NCBI RefSeq assembly: GCF_000424985.1
Contig: NZ_AUKX01000008.1
Span: 1-64,000 of the forward strand
DNA from: Arenibacter latericius DSM 15913
GTDB lineage: Bacteria; Bacteroidota; Bacteroidia; Flavobacteriales; Flavobacteriaceae
Reading direction: 5' to 3'
DNA length: 64,000 nt
The notes under the pieces were generated by a model. It was not told the DNA's origin, searched no databases, and saw only the letters and a program-made list of their open reading frames with translations. The translations under genes were made by a program, and so were the position numbers. Of the stretch, positions 56,526-64,000 are shown piece by piece (position 1 is the first letter of the stretch; each line of letters begins with the position of its first letter).

Positions 56526-57722
56526 ATGAAACAAATAGCGCTATTGCTATTCCTTTTTTCCTGTACACTATCATTTTCGCAGACTCCTGCACCAGAATTT
56601 GGAAAAGGATTATTCAATCTTATTGGAAAGGATAGCACATGGACGATGAAAATTGCAACGCGAATGCAATTTTTAACCACCACCACATGGGATCAAAATA
56701 GTAATGACAAGTGGGTGGACCCACACAGTACAGCCCTAGTCCGTAGAGCGAGATTAAAGTTTGACGGATTTGCCTATTCTCCAAAATTAAAGTATAAGAT
56801 AGAATTAGGATTGTCTAACCGCGACATGTCTGGAGCTTCTGAATACACAAGTAATGCCCCTAGGTATATTTTAGATGCGGTGGTAATGTGGAATTTTTAT
56901 GAAAATTTCGAATTATGGATCGGACAGGCTAAACTCCCTGGTAATATGGAGCGCGTTATCTCATCTGGAAACCTACAGCAGGTAGACCGATCAATGCTAA
57001 ATAGCAGGTTTACCATAGACCGTGAGACAGGACTTCAGCTTAGACACTATTTTTATCTTACCAACAATTTTTTAATCCGTGAAAAGTTTGCTTTATCACA
57101 GGGAGAAGGTAGAAATGTTACCAACGGAAATATTGGTGGGGCACAGTTTACTGGTAGAATAGAACTACTCCCTTTTGGTGAATTTACCGGTGGAGGCGAA
57201 TATAAAGGTGGAGACTTAGCCCGTGAAGAACATCCAAAATTAATGATTGCTGCTACTTATAACCATAACAGTGATGCCGTTAAAACCAGAGGCAATCAAG
57301 GCACCTATATGGTAAATGATATAGGCTTTCATAAGACCGATATAAATACCTTATTTTTAGATGCCATGTTTAAATATAAAGGGTTTTCCTTTATGGGAGA
57401 ATATGCAAATAGGGATGCTAAAGATCCTATTGCAAGAAACGCTGACGGTAGCACTACAGGAGACATAGTACAGATAGGCGATGCCTTAAATTTACAATCG
57501 GGCTACCTTTTTAAAAATAATTGGGAAGTTTCTGGAAGATATACCAATATCTCTTGGGACAAAACCATTACTGGCAATCTACCCGAAAACCAATATACTT
57601 TAGGCCTTTCAAAATTTATAGTAGGTCACAAATTAAAAATCCAGACGGATCTCAGTTATTTATCCGTTAATGAAGGAATTAACGAATTAATGTATAGATT
57701 ACAGTTCGATATACACTTTTAA
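56526..57722 (+). CDS. OprO/OprP-type porin, probably for phosphate or other anions
   Basis: From the ATG at 56526 the product has 398 residues: a signal peptide ending in LSFSQ (about 19), then a beta-barrel with porin-O/P features such as RRARLKFDGFAYSPKLKYKI and FELWIGQAKLPGNMERV, and a terminal strand MYRLQFDIHF. This family forms anion or polyphosphate/phosphate channels in the outer membrane. The PiT phosphate transporter gene lies 74 bp downstream, supporting a role in phosphate uptake. An upstream in-frame start 30 bp earlier is less likely because it breaks the signal peptide. Confidence 0.85.
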   Translation: MKQIALLLFLFSCTLSFSQTPAPEFGKGLFNLIGKDSTWTMKIATRMQFLTTTTWDQNSNDKWVDPHSTALVRRARLKFDGFAYSPKLKYKIELGLSNRDMSGASEYTSNAPRYILDAVVMWNFYENFELWIGQAKLPGNMERVISSGNLQQVDRSMLNSRFTIDRETGLQLRHYFYLTNNFLIREKFALSQGEGRNVTNGNIGGAQFTGRIELLPFGEFTGGGEYKGGDLAREEHPKLMIAATYNHNSDAVKTRGNQGTYMVNDIGFHKTDINTLFLDAMFKYKGFSFMGEYANRDAKDPIARNADGSTTGDIVQIGDALNLQSGYLFKNNWEVSGRYTNISWDKTITGNLPENQYTLGLSKFIVGHKLKIQTDLSYLSVNEGINELMYRLQFDIHF

Positions 57723-57796
57723 TCAAAAAGATAACCTTTACATAACATTAGCAAGCAAAACACTTTAGATATTTGCAAACATTTTTTTTAGCTACT

Positions 57797-60064
57797 ATGG
57801 ATAATATATACTTTTTAATGATCATTGCCTTAGTCTTTTTGGCAGTAGCCGATTTGATAGTGGGGGTTAGTAATGATGCAGTCAATTTTTTAAATTCTGC
57901 GATTGGCTCTAAGGCTATTTCTTTTAGGACCATAATGGTGGTAGCAAGCCTTGGTATTGCTATTGGGGCTATTTTTTCTAGTGGGATGATGGAGGTAGCC
58001 CGAAAAGGGATATTTAATCCCAATGAGTTTATGTTCAATGAGATCATGATTATTTTTATGGCGGTAATGATTACCGACATTTTGCTCTTGGACTTCTTTA
58101 ATACAATAGGCATGCCAACGTCTACTACTGTATCCATAGTTTTTGAACTTTTGGGGGCATCGGTTGCAATGGCATTTTTAAAAGTAGGAGCAGAATCTGG
58201 GAATTATCTAGATGTCTTCAACTATATAAACACCTCTAAGGCGACCGAAATTATCTCGGGTATTCTCCTCTCTGTAGTAATCGCATTCTCTGTTGGAGCT
58301 ATAGTCCAATACATATCCCGAATACTACTTACTTTCGATTTTAGAAAAAAAGCTAAATGGATTGGAGCGCTTTTTTGTGGAATAGCACTTACAGCAATCA
58401 CTTATTTTATCTTGATTAAAGGTATAAAAGGAGCTTCTTTTGTTAGCGACAATTTTCTAGACATTATCCAGAACAACACTGTAGCAATTGTTATAGGAAG
58501 TCTTTTCCTTTGGTTCCTGATTTCCTATGTTATATCTACTGTATTAAACTACGACGTTTATAAAATTATTATCGTTGCAGGTACTTTCGCATTGGCCCTT
58601 GCATTTGCAGGGAACGATTTGGTAAACTTTATAGGTGTACCCATTGCCGCTTACGAGTCTTTTATAGCTTGGAGTAACTCTGGTTTGGCAGCTAACGAGT
58701 TTAATATGGGTATACTTTCTAAAAAAGTAGCCACAAATCCAACTATCTTATTTGGAGCTGGAATGATTATGGTGCTCACTTTATGGTTTTCCAAAAAGGC
58801 GCGCTACGTAGCAGAGACCGAAATCAACCTATCTAGGGAAGGAGAGTCCAAAGAACGCTTTCAGCCTAACTTTTTATCGAGAACAATAGTAAGGGCAGCT
58901 ATGCTAATTTCTACTGGTGCTAATACGATAACCCCTAAACCTTTACAGAAAAAAATAGACGCTAAATTTGAGAAGCCAGTCATTTCTTTATCCAAGGACA
59001 AAACTTTTGAAATGCCCGCATTTGATATTATTAGAGCTGCGGTAAACCTAATGGTAGCTGGGGTATTAATATCTATAGCAACCTCGTATAAATTACCGTT
59101 ATCTACCACCTATGTAACTTTTATGGTAGCTATGGGAACCTCACTAGCAGATAGGGCATGGGGCGCAGAAAGTGCTGTTTACCGAGTTGCTGGTGTTTTA
59201 AATGTTATTGGAGGATGGTTTTTTACCGCATTTATGGCATTTACTTCCGCAGCGGTAATCGCATACCTTATAAACATACATGTACCTTCCATGTTTGCTA
59301 TTCTATTATTAATCGCGGTATTCTTATTAGTACGTAATTATATATCTCATAACAAAAAATCGAAAGAAATTAGCGCTGAAGATAGCTTAAGAAAAGCAGA
59401 GAGCAGCTCTATACAAGGTGTTATTGAGGAAAGTGCTAACAACATTTCTAACGTAGCAAAAAGAAGTAACAAGATTTACACCAATACCATAAACGGCTTG
59501 GCAAAACAAGATTTGGACATGCTTAAGAAAAACAAAAAGCAAGTGACAAAACTTTCTGCCGAGGTAGATGATTTAAGAGATCACATCTTCTACTTTATTA
59601 AGAACTTAGACGAAACCAGCGTTGGGGCTAGTAACTTCTATATTAATATTTTAGGATACTTGCAGGATATGGCTCAATCACTTGAATACCTATCTAAGAT
59701 TAGCCACAAACACATTAACAATAATCATAAGAAATTAAAATACAATCAGATAAAGGAGATCAAGGAAATAGATCAAAAACTAGATCTATTACTTAGTGAG
59801 ACTAAGGAAGCGTTTGAAACCCGTAATTTCACAAAAATTGGAAGTATTTTAGGTAGCAAACAGACCCTTCTAGATATGGTTTCTCAGAAAATAGAAAAAC
59901 AAATTGAGCGTACTCGTACAGAAGAGTCAAGTCCAAAAAACACTACGCTGTACTTTACTATTCTATTGGAAACAAAAGATTTTATAAATGCAACTATGAA
60001 TCTTTTGGAGCTCTACTATCAGGAACATGACAGTACAGTTCAACCTGCCAAAGTAGAAGCTTAG
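57797..60064 (+). CDS. pit: PiT-family inorganic phosphate transporter with PhoU-like C-terminal domain
   Basis: The protein of about 755 residues has the PiT signature repeated in inverted halves: GVSNDAVNFLNSAIGSKA (about 20-37) and GNDLVNFIGVPIAAYES further on, amid about ten membrane helices. After the last helix (about residue 515) a soluble, charged, coiled-coil-like domain of about 240 residues follows, resembling PhoU/DUF47 helical bundles. It should cotransport phosphate with a cation; the tail may regulate it. The gene follows the porin in the same direction and ends in a strong terminator. Confidence 0.93.
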   Translation: MDNIYFLMIIALVFLAVADLIVGVSNDAVNFLNSAIGSKAISFRTIMVVASLGIAIGAIFSSGMMEVARKGIFNPNEFMFNEIMIIFMAVMITDILLLDFFNTIGMPTSTTVSIVFELLGASVAMAFLKVGAESGNYLDVFNYINTSKATEIISGILLSVVIAFSVGAIVQYISRILLTFDFRKKAKWIGALFCGIALTAITYFILIKGIKGASFVSDNFLDIIQNNTVAIVIGSLFLWFLISYVISTVLNYDVYKIIIVAGTFALALAFAGNDLVNFIGVPIAAYESFIAWSNSGLAANEFNMGILSKKVATNPTILFGAGMIMVLTLWFSKKARYVAETEINLSREGESKERFQPNFLSRTIVRAAMLISTGANTITPKPLQKKIDAKFEKPVISLSKDKTFEMPAFDIIRAAVNLMVAGVLISIATSYKLPLSTTYVTFMVAMGTSLADRAWGAESAVYRVAGVLNVIGGWFFTAFMAFTSAAVIAYLINIHVPSMFAILLLIAVFLLVRNYISHNKKSKEISAEDSLRKAESSSIQGVIEESANNISNVAKRSNKIYTNTINGLAKQDLDMLKKNKKQVTKLSAEVDDLRDHIFYFIKNLDETSVGASNFYINILGYLQDMAQSLEYLSKISHKHINNNHKKLKYNQIKEIKEIDQKLDLLLSETKEAFETRNFTKIGSILGSKQTLLDMVSQKIEKQIERTRTEESSPKNTTLYFTILLETKDFINATMNLLELYYQEHDSTVQPAKVEA

Positions 60065-60084
60065 GACTAAATTATATAAATGTT

Positions 60085-60127
60085 AAAAGGCAAGCTGCAG
60101 CTAATTATAGCACAGTTTGCCTTTTTT
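60085..60127 (+). terminator. Terminator after the pit gene
   Basis: aaaaggcaagctg (60085-60097) pairs with cagtttgcctttt (60113-60125), with one G-U pair and a T-run after it, 20 bp past the stop. Confidence 0.85.
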
Positions 60128-60312
60128 ATTATATAGCCTAAAAGAATTGTTGTAATCTCGTTGAAGTAAAAATTACCTTTACACGCTTAGCAGTATTAGC
60201 ATTAAGACTTTCTTAAAGGAACCCTAGCAATAGATACATTACCAATTAAAGGCTTTTGACGCTAATTAAAGTTATAGTCAGCTTGCATCTACCTTAAAGC
60301 AATTAACTTCTG

Positions 60313-60900
60313 TTAGCCATAAAAGTTCATGTGATCTATATAATCCCAAACAGCCTCTGTAAGTAAGGGGCGTATGTTCTTCTTTAATTTAATCTGAGAA
60401 CGTATAAAAGTGGAGGATATTTCCATTATGGGCGCATCAACACGATGAATTCTTTGATGACCTTCGAACCTACTTTCTATTTTTCCATCAGAAATCCTAG
60501 GGTACACATAGATATCGTGGTTTTCTAAAATAACCTCATAATTTTTCCATTTATGGAAACCTTTTAAATTATCCTCACCCATGATTAATGAAAAATCGTA
60601 TTTACCCTTGTATTTTTCATTGATATGGACCAACGTATGTACTGTATAATTAGGTTGTGGCAAATTAAACTCTATATCACTTGGTCTTAATTTTGGATAA
60701 TGCTTAACTGCTTCATATACCAATTGATATCTGTGATGGTTGTCCAATAAAGTTTTTTTAGCTTTAAAAGGACTTTGTGGGGTTATTACAAACCACACCT
60801 CATCTAGGTCCGAGAATTCTACCATATGATTGGCAATTACCAAATGGCCAATATGTATTGGGTTGAACGTCCCAAAAAAAAGTCCTATTTTTTTCTTCAT
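60313..60900 (-). CDS. nadD: Nicotinate-nucleotide adenylyltransferase
   Basis: NadD makes deamido-NAD from nicotinate mononucleotide and ATP in NAD synthesis. The 195-residue protein has the nucleotidyltransferase motif GLFFGTFNPIHIGHL (about 6-20, the GTFxPxHxGH pattern). The C-terminal ISSTFIR motif is near 165-171. The length is typical. It follows gmk by 80 bp in the yicC-gmk-nadD group, a common flavobacterial arrangement. Confidence 0.95.
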   Translation of the reverse strand: MKKKIGLFFGTFNPIHIGHLVIANHMVEFSDLDEVWFVITPQSPFKAKKTLLDNHHRYQLVYEAVKHYPKLRPSDIEFNLPQPNYTVHTLVHINEKYKGKYDFSLIMGEDNLKGFHKWKNYEVILENHDIYVYPRISDGKIESRFEGHQRIHRVDAPIMEISSTFIRSQIKLKKNIRPLLTEAVWDYIDHMNFYG

Positions 60901-60980
60901 ACCTTAACTAAGTCCTTTACCAACACAAAAAACTATTCATTCAGCAGCTTTAAAAAGCCATCAACATCCTAAAAGATCAA

Positions 60981-61565
60981 TTACGCTTCAGTCTTAGCTC
61001 CAACAAAATCTGCCACCAACTTATGTGCTTCTTCCAACGCCTTATCTAGATCATAATTCTTTATAATCTTATCAAATTGTGGTGCCGTTGCCAATTCTAC
61101 AGAAGCCTTAGCTATTCGCATGTTTATTTTATCATCAGATTCTGTACTTCGCTTTTTTAGCCTAATTTTTAGTTCATCTACACTAGGCGGCTTCACAAAA
61201 ACGGCTAGAGTCTTATCTGGAAACTTTTTCTTTATCCGTAAACCACCAGCTACGTCTATATCGAAAATTACATTTTTCCCTTCTGACCATAGACGCTCTA
61301 CCTCACTTTTTAAGGTACCGTAGAAATTATCCCTATAGACTTCTTCCCATTCCAAGAAGTCATCATCTTTAATATGTTGTTTAAACTCGGACAATCGCAT
61401 GAAATAATAGTGCTCCCCGTGTTTTTCTTTGCCTCGTCTTGGCCTAGATGTGGCAGATATGGAAAACGCCAAATTAAGCTCCGGCTGTTCCAAAAGATGC
61501 CTCACTATAGTTGTTTTACCACTTCCCGAAGGTGCTGAAAATATTATTAATTTACCGCCTTTCAT
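60981..61565 (-). CDS. gmk: Guanylate kinase
   Basis: Gmk phosphorylates GMP to GDP. The 194-residue protein has the P-loop FSAPSGSGKTTIVRHL (about 9-24), the GMP-binding SATSRPRRGKEKHGEHYYF and the YGTLKSEVERLW segment. Its ATG shares one base with the yicC stop codon, so translation is coupled. Confidence 0.97.
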   Translation of the reverse strand: MKGGKLIIFSAPSGSGKTTIVRHLLEQPELNLAFSISATSRPRRGKEKHGEHYYFMRLSEFKQHIKDDDFLEWEEVYRDNFYGTLKSEVERLWSEGKNVIFDIDVAGGLRIKKKFPDKTLAVFVKPPSVDELKIRLKKRSTESDDKINMRIAKASVELATAPQFDKIIKNYDLDKALEEAHKLVADFVGAKTEA

Positions 61566-62422
61566 TATAGTACATTAAGCATTTGTTCTTTAATCTTTTC
61601 CAACTCGTCTTTCATCTGCACTACCAATTGCTGCATGGGTGCAAAATTTGCTTTAGAACCAATGGTATTAATCTCCCTACCTATTTCTTGTCCAATAAAA
61701 GCAAGTTTCTTTCCATTAGATTCATCAGAGTCTAAGGTAGCCGTGAAATAATCTAAATGGTTTTGCAACCTTACTTTTTCCTCTGTAATATCATATTTCT
61801 CCAGGTAATAGATTAACTCCTGCTCAAAGCGATTCTCGTCTAGATCTACTTTTAAATCGGACACCGCCTTTTCTAAACGCTCTCTAACAGCATTCAGCCT
61901 ATCCTTATCCATTACAACCACATCGCCTAAAAGTGCTTTTAAAGAAGCAATCCTAGCCTTAAAATCATCCTCTAAAACTTTTCCTTCTTCTGTTCTAAAT
62001 TGATTAATTTCCTTTAATGCTTCGGTAAGTGTATCTTTTATAACCTTAAATTCCGCTTCATCTATATCCTCCCTTTCTGTTTTCATGGTATCTGGCATAC
62101 GCATTGCTATTTCTAATAGCGCCATATCATTTCCGGGTACTATCTTTCCTAATTGCTCCATATACTGTCTTACAACGGTCTCATTCACCATTGAAGAGGT
62201 CTCTTCACCAGTATTTTCAATGTATAATCCAAAATCTACCTTCCCTCTTACAAGAGAACTAGCAATGGTTTTGCGCAATTCCAATTCCTTTTCCCTATAC
62301 GCAGATGGTATCCTAGCATTGAGATCTAGACTTTTGCTGTTAAGGGACTTTATCTCTATGGTGATTTTTTTCGATGGAAGCTGTATTACATGCTTCCCAA
62401 AACCCGTCATGGATTGAATCAT
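61565..62422 (-). CDS. yicC: YicC-family endoribonuclease
   Basis: The 285-residue protein starts MIQSMTGFGK and ends with the conserved family segment GREINTIGSKANFAPMQQLV followed by KDELEKIKEQMLNVL. YicC proteins are endoribonucleases that act on RNA in bacteria. It is the first gene of yicC-gmk-nadD; a -7 element TACATTTG lies 21 bp upstream of the start. Charged helical middle regions are normal for the family. Confidence 0.95.
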   Translation of the reverse strand: MIQSMTGFGKHVIQLPSKKITIEIKSLNSKSLDLNARIPSAYREKELELRKTIASSLVRGKVDFGLYIENTGEETSSMVNETVVRQYMEQLGKIVPGNDMALLEIAMRMPDTMKTEREDIDEAEFKVIKDTLTEALKEINQFRTEEGKVLEDDFKARIASLKALLGDVVVMDKDRLNAVRERLEKAVSDLKVDLDENRFEQELIYYLEKYDITEEKVRLQNHLDYFTATLDSDESNGKKLAFIGQEIGREINTIGSKANFAPMQQLVVQMKDELEKIKEQMLNVL

Positions 62423-62442
62423 AAAATAATTTTAAGTTTTGA

Positions 62443-62450
62443 CAAATGTA
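62443..62450 (-). promoter_or_regulatory. yicC promoter -7 element
   Basis: On the minus strand this reads TACATTTG, identical to the aspS -7 element. It predicts a transcript start near 62438 and a leader of only about 16 bases. Confidence 0.55.
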
Positions 62451-62610
62451 ATCAAATTAGGTTTTTATAGCTTAAATCTATGCTACATTCAAGAAATAAT
62501 ACCCCATTTAGAAATGATTATGCAGTAGCAGCAGAAAATAAAACTACAACTCTGATTTTAAGGGTATTTCATTTTTATCGAAGTGAACAATTAATTAGTG
62601 TACGCACCAC

Positions 62611-62903
62611 TAAAGTCCAATAATGAATCCCTCTACAAGTGAAATTGCGAAAACAATAACCGTCCAAGAAGGTGACATAGCATATGTGACAACACCTTTA
62701 GCCATGGTGTAAACACCTAAGTAAAAAAGCATTTTTGCGTCAATTATATCAGCAAAATCTCATGTTTCCTTGATCTTCATACTCAATGGAGTACGGTAAC
62801 CATATAAGTTATTGATAATTTTAGGAGGGAATTTTTTATAAAACCAGACAATCGGTAGTGATACACCACTTGGAGTCAAGGCTATTATAAAAAACTCCCA
62901 TTC
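62611..62903 (-). pseudogene. Decayed SdpI-family membrane protein gene
   Basis: Read on the minus strand from about 62903, the first frame gives a hydrophobic segment then KKFPPKIINNLYGYRTPLSM and KIKET, matching the core pattern of SdpI-family (immunity-like) membrane proteins (PPKKIN..YGYRT..SMKNQETW). At the tryptophan position there is a TGA stop (62760-62762), after which DFADIIDAKMLF continues in frame. A run of six T on this strand (near 62729-62734) then shifts the frame, and the C-terminal hydrophobic part (WTVIVFAISLVEGFIIGL) continues in another frame to a stop at 62611. No ATG start is left. One nonsense change plus one frameshift indicate a dead gene. Confidence 0.65.
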
Positions 62904-62911
62904 CTTCTATA

Positions 62912-63742
62912 TTATAATTCCCTTACCCAAATATTCCTAAAACTCACCCTACTATTATCTCCATGATCTTGGAGCCTTAAAGGGCCTTTGCCATGTGCTG
63001 GATTCTTGGGCCAACCTACATAGGGAGTGGTCCCCTTTATCTCCACATTGTCCTGAATTAAAACACCATTATGGACTACCGTCATGGTTCCTGATTTAGT
63101 TTTATCCCCGTTTTCATTAAACTCCGGGGCATGATAAATTATATCATAACTATTCCATTCCCCGCTGGGCACAGAAGCCATAGCAAGCGGAGTGTGCTGC
63201 TTGTAGATAGAGCCTACTTGACCGTTTACATAGGTGTCATTATTGTTATTATCCAAGATCTGAATCTCATAAATCCCTTGTAAAAAAACACCACTATTAC
63301 CCCTACTCTGTCCCTCTCCTTCAATATCGGCGGGAGATTTCCACTCCAAGTGCAATTGCACGCTACCAAACTTTTGTACGGTTTGTATATCACCGGTCTT
63401 ATTAGCAACAGTCATACTACCATCCGGATTTACATGCCACTTAGCTTTAGAATTATCCTTAATATGGACCCAATTATCTAAATTATCACCTCCAAATAAC
63501 ACAATGGCGTCACTTGGCGGAGCTGTAAAAACACCATTAGATTTTACCACAGGAGGCACAGGTTTGTATGCTTCCGTTTCCTCGGGTTTTGTAGGCTCGG
63601 TTCCCGTATACTCATCGTGTACTACAATAGTATTCGATTCTAAGGCAGTCTCATTCGGCTGCATGGAAGCCATTGTTCCTTTCTCCTTACACCCTACTGC
63701 TAGCAACAATGCAAGAGAGAGATAACTATATTTTAATCTCAT
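62912..63742 (-). CDS. DUF1080 (3-keto-disaccharide hydrolase-type) lipoprotein
   Basis: The 276-residue protein has a lipoprotein signal (Cys18 in LLAVGC), a Pro/Glu-rich spacer to about 75 and one DUF1080 concanavalin-like domain. Family marks are IVLFGGDNLDNWVHIKD, GNSGVFLQGIYEIQILDN (about 146-163) and the C-terminal PLRLQDHGDNSRVSFRNIWVREL. Members act on 3-keto-glycosides made by oxidoreductases, according to recent work on the family. It lies next to a second DUF1080 gene in the same direction and would fit the oxidative sugar chemistry suggested elsewhere in the window. Confidence 0.85.
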   Translation of the reverse strand: MRLKYSYLSLALLLAVGCKEKGTMASMQPNETALESNTIVVHDEYTGTEPTKPEETEAYKPVPPVVKSNGVFTAPPSDAIVLFGGDNLDNWVHIKDNSKAKWHVNPDGSMTVANKTGDIQTVQKFGSVQLHLEWKSPADIEGEGQSRGNSGVFLQGIYEIQILDNNNNDTYVNGQVGSIYKQHTPLAMASVPSGEWNSYDIIYHAPEFNENGDKTKSGTMTVVHNGVLIQDNVEIKGTTPYVGWPKNPAHGKGPLRLQDHGDNSRVSFRNIWVREL

Positions 63743-63760
63743 AACCTTGTAGTCCTTAAA

Positions 63761-64000
63761 TTAATCCAATGATTTTATTTTGATATTTCTATAGGCTACA
63801 ATATCCCCATGATCCTGAAGACCAATTTTTCCTGTAGGATATTTCCCAAAATGCTCCGATCCCTTAAATTTAGATTTGTCTACCATTGCCTCCCAATCTG
63901 GTCCGTTAACAGGGAAACTAGCAATTTCTGTCCCGTTTAATACCACACTACCTTCATTGGTTTTATGGTTTACTGTTAGCACACAGGTATTCCATTCCCC
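63761..64000 (-). CDS. DUF1080 protein, C-terminal end (cut by window edge)
   Basis: The visible C-terminal 79 codons contain GEWNTCVLTVNHKT, FGKYPTGKIGLQDHGD and VAYRNIKIKSLD, the end of a DUF1080 domain similar to the neighbouring gene's C-terminus. The open frame continues past the internal ATG to the window edge, so the start lies outside. It ends 18 bp before the neighbouring DUF1080 gene, so the two are probably co-transcribed. Confidence 0.8.
   Translation of the reverse strand, partial: GEWNTCVLTVNHKTNEGSVVLNGTEIASFPVNGPDWEAMVDKSKFKGSEHFGKYPTGKIGLQDHGDIVAYRNIKIKSLD

Noticed and set aside
1-64000. CRISPR array, prophage or integrative element
   Set aside because: No regularly spaced repeats, integrase, or phage structural genes were seen; the only mobile DNA is the IS1380 end at the left edge.

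Overview
The window looks like chromosomal DNA of a marine-type Flavobacteriaceae bacterium (phylum Bacteroidota). The evidence is internal: a SusC/SusD pair, a DUF3078 outer-membrane protein beside dxs, a TANFOR/fibronectin-type surface protein, Bacteroidota-style lipoprotein signals, AT-rich intergenic DNA, and TAnnTTTG promoter -7 elements before aspS, dxs, hemN, xylB, yicC and the porin gene. No rRNA, tRNA or CRISPR array was recognised.

Layout. 1-0.4 kb: the N-terminal end of an IS1380-type transposase running off the left edge. 0.4-4 kb: an AraC regulator, an exported cupin protein, an S10 serine carboxypeptidase and a small membrane protein. 4-11.3 kb: a cell-surface cluster of unknown function (beta-barrel, 78-aa protein, 1072-aa fibronectin-type protein whose C-terminal half changes base composition, secreted 405-aa protein). 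11.3-13.6 kb: hemN and a universal stress protein, with an FNR-like box placed at about -41.5 from an inferred start. 13.7-20 kb: a sugar nucleotidyltransferase and sugar kinase pair, then a xylose unit (LacI regulator, xylA, xylB). 20-24.4 kb: siroheme synthase domain protein, a small beta-barrel, and proC-proB-proA.

24.8-46.8 kb is a large sugar-acid utilisation locus: TRAP transporter dctPQM, mannonate dehydratase uxuA, an SDR-type mannonate oxidoreductase, two exported Gfo/Idh/MocA oxidoreductases, a DUF6807 (PmoA-like) protein, a LacI regulator with a ThuA protein, glucuronate isomerase uxaC, a lipoprotein with a propeller and a cytochrome c domain, a CocE/NonD hydrolase, and SusD/SusC. 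No glycoside hydrolase or polysaccharide lyase is recognisable in it. The inferred model is that SusCD takes up a small uronate-containing compound, exported oxidoreductases process it in the periplasm, the TRAP system imports the uronate, and UxaC, the SDR and UxuA convert it to 2-keto-3-deoxygluconate. The later kinase and aldolase are not in the window.

47-64 kb is mostly core functions: aspS, a ClC-family protein that lacks the usual gating glutamate, tadA, dxs, DUF3078, dgt, a phosphate-porin-like gene and a PiT phosphate transporter behind a possible Pho box, then yicC-gmk-nadD. The right edge holds a decayed SdpI-like pseudogene and two DUF1080 genes, the last cut by the window end.

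The best candidates for new biology are the chimeric surface-protein cluster (4.2-11.2 kb) and the CAZyme-free oxidative uronate locus (24.8-46.8 kb). All functions come from reading the sequence; no database search was run.
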